Below are positions 61,505 through 64,000 of a stretch of DNA of 64,000 nt, piece after piece (within the stretch, counting starts at the first letter, position 1; every line of letters begins with the position of its first letter). Under the pieces are notes generated by a model that saw nothing but the letters and a program-made list of their open reading frames with translations, was not told the DNA's origin and made no database searches. The DNA is from Nemertoderma westbladi (Eukaryota > Xenacoelomorpha > Nemertodermatida > Nemertodermatidae): positions 1-64,000 of the forward strand of contig JAUCBJ010002320.1 of the NCBI GenBank assembly GCA_032718475.1. The letters run 5' to 3'. Position numbers and translations under genes: made by a program.

Positions 61505-64000
61505 GGGTGTTTCGGGAATTTTTGGGGTGTATGATTTGATTCTATAACAGTTGAAGAACTATTTGTAGAGACTTTTTTTGGATATATGATTTGATTCTAT
61601 AACAGTTGAAGAACTATTTGTAGAGTGACTTTTTTGGGGTATATGATTTGATTCTATAACAGTTGAAAAACTATTTGTAGAGTGACTTTTTTGGGGTATA
61701 TGATTTGATTCTATAACAGTTGAAGAACTATTTGTAGAGACTTTTTTGGGGTACATGATTGGATTCTATAACAGTTGAAGAACTATTTGTAGAGACTTTT
61801 TTGGGGTATATGATTTGATTCTATAACAGTTGAAGAACTATTTGTAGAGTGACTTTTTTGGGGTATATTATTTGATTCTATAACAGTTGAAGAACTATTT
61901 GTAGAGACTTTTTCGGGCTATATGATTTGATTCTATAACAGTTGAAGAACTATTTGTAGAGTGACTTTTTTGGGGTATATTATTTGATTCTATAACAGTT
62001 GAAGAACTATTTGTAGATACTTTTTTGGGGTACATGATTTGATTCTATAACAGTTGAAGAACTATTTGTAGAGACTTTTTTGGGGTATATGATTTGATTC
62101 TATAACAGTTGAAGAACTATTTGTAGAGAGACTTTTTGGGGGTATATGATTTGATTCTATAACAGTTGAAGAACTATTTGTAGAGTGACTTTTTTGGGGT
62201 ATATGATTTGATTTTATAACAGTGGAAGAACTATTTGTAGAATGACTTTTTCGGGGTATATGATTTGATTCTATAACAGTTTAAGAACTATTTGTAGAGA
62301 CTTTTTTAGGGTATATTATTTGATTCTATAACATTTGAAGAACTATTTGTAGAGAGACTTTTTCGGGCTATATGATTTGATTCTATAACAGTTGAAGAAC
62401 TATTTGTAGAGTGACTTTTTTGGGGTATATTATTTGATTCTATAACAGTTGAAGAACTATTTGTAGATACTTTTTTGGGGTACATGATTTGATTCTATAA
62501 CAGTTGAAGAACTATTTGTAGATACTTTTTTGGGGTATATGATTTGATTCCATAACAGTTGCAGAACTATTTGTAGAGAGACTTTTTCGGGGTATATGAT
62601 TTGATTCTATAACAGTTGAAGAACTATTTGTAGATACTTTTTTGGGGTATATTATTTGATTCTATAACAGTTGAAGAACTATTTGTAGAGACGTTTTTGG
62701 GGTACATCATTTGATTCTATAACAGTTGAAGAACTATTTGTAGAGTGACTTTTTCGGGGTATATGATTTGATTCTATAACAGTTGAAGAACTACTTGTAG
62801 AGTGACTTTTTCGGGGTATATCATTTGATTCTATAACAGTTGAAGAACTACTTGTAGAGTGACTTTTTTGGGGTATATGATTTTATTCTATAACAGTTGA
62901 AGAACTATTTGTAGAGAGAGTTTTTTGGGGTATATGATTTGATTCTATAACAGTTGAATAACTATTTGTTGAGACTTTTTTGGGGTATTTTATTTGATTC
63001 TATACCAGTTGAAGAATTATTGTAGAATGACTTTTTCGGGGTATATGATTTGATTCCATAACAGTTGCAGAACTATTTGTAGAGAGACTTTTTCGGGGTA
63101 TATGATTTGATTCTATAACAGTTGAAGACCTATTTGTAGAGACTTTTTTTGGGGTATATGATTTGATTCTATAACATTTGAAGAACTATTTGTAGAGAGA
63201 CTTTTTAGGGGTATATGATTTGATTCTATAACAGTTTAAGAACTATTTGAAGATACTTTTTTGGGGTATATGATTAGATTCTATAACAGTTGAAGAACTA
63301 TTCGTAGAGACTTTTTTGGGGTATATTATTTGATTCTATAACAGTAGAAGAACTATTTGTAGAGTGACTTTTTTGGGCTATATGATTTAATTCTATACAT
63401 TTGAAGAACTATTTGTAGAGTGACTTTATCGGGGTATATGATTTGATTCTATAACAGTTGAAGAACTATTTGTAGAGACTTTTTCGGGGTATATGATTTG
63501 ATTCTATAACAGTTGAAGAACTATTCGTAGAGACTTTTTTGGGATATATTATTTGATTCCATAACTGTTGAAGAACTATTTGTAGAGTGACTTTTTCGAG
63601 GTATATGATTTGATTCTATAACAGTTGAAGAACTATTTGTAGAGACTTTTTTGGGGTATATGATTTGATTCTATAACAGTTTAATAACTATTTGTAGAGT
63701 GACTTTTTTGGGGTATATGATTTGATTCTATAACATTTGAAGAAATATTTGTAGAGAAACTTTTTTGGGGTATATGATTTGATTCTATGTAACAGTTGAA
63801 GAACTATTTGTAGAGACTTTTTTGGGGTATATGATTTGATTCTATAACAGTTTAAGAACTATTTGTAGAGTGACTTTTTCGGGGTATATGATTTGATTCT
63901 ATAACAGTTGAAGAACTATTTGTAGAGTGACTTTATCGGGGTATATGATTTGATTCTATAACAGTTGAAGAACTATTTGTAGAGACTTTTTTGGGGTATA
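61505..64000. repeat. Satellite-like array of about 53-58-bp units
   Basis: More than 40 units of GGGGTATATGATTTGATTCT-(ATAACAGTTGAAGAACTATTTGTAGAG) followed by either ACTTTTTT or TGACTTTTTT, giving two length classes. Sequence is moderately uniform with point variants. It extends past the right edge and probably lies in the next intron of the channel gene. Confidence 0.95.

Overview
The window looks like nuclear DNA of an AT-rich invertebrate animal. The one host gene has GT-AG introns with consistent phases and belongs to the DEG/ENaC channel family, which is known only from animals. The rest is a Polinton/Maverick, Ty3/gypsy elements, several LINE fragments and many tandem repeats. Scattered TAGGCCTA words resemble what I associate with aquatic deuterostomes, but the sequence does not settle the species.

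Layout. 1-3860: a very homogeneous 24-bp GC-rich minisatellite that runs off the left edge. 3930-4845: a LINE remnant. 4850-9130: non-coding, with hairpins and a roughly 1.9-kb element built from nested inverted clusters of short motifs. 9133-27872: an 18.7-kb Polinton with long terminal inverted repeats. Its left arm (+ strand) carries an unknown NLS-bearing protein, a protein-primed family B DNA polymerase and two ORFs that look like the two halves of a TATA-binding-protein fold. Its right arm (- strand) carries a 190-aa protein, adenain-like protease, a major-capsid remnant, penton-like minor capsid protein, integrase, a 55-aa basic ORF, a pX/pVI-like protein, packaging ATPase, a RING-like protein and an acidic protein. 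The arms converge on a repeat-rich centre. Polymerase, integrase, ATPase and major capsid are each visibly broken, so this copy is defective.

27981-61268: a DEG/ENaC channel gene on the + strand starts about 110 bp beyond the Polinton's right end. Seven exons can be joined by splice phase. They cover the N-terminal HG gating motif, TM1 and most of the Cys-rich ectodomain; TM2 must lie right of the window. Its introns hold nested transposons. Intron 2 has a decayed gypsy (31.6-35.3 kb) and a second gypsy (35.4-43.8 kb) that was itself hit by a CR1/L2-like LINE (6-bp TSD) and a long inverted-repeat element (13-bp TSD), then an RTE-like LINE fragment. Intron 5 has a LINE fragment split by a young gypsy with 175-bp LTRs differing at one base and a perfect 5-bp TSD. 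Five runs of 20-27 G lie on the sense strand of introns 2, 3 and 5. The window ends in a roughly 57-bp satellite (61505-64000).

Most unusual are the split and duplicated TBP-like ORFs in the Polinton, the (AAT)n runs touching several of its start codons, and the juxtaposition of its right TIR with the first recognised channel exon.
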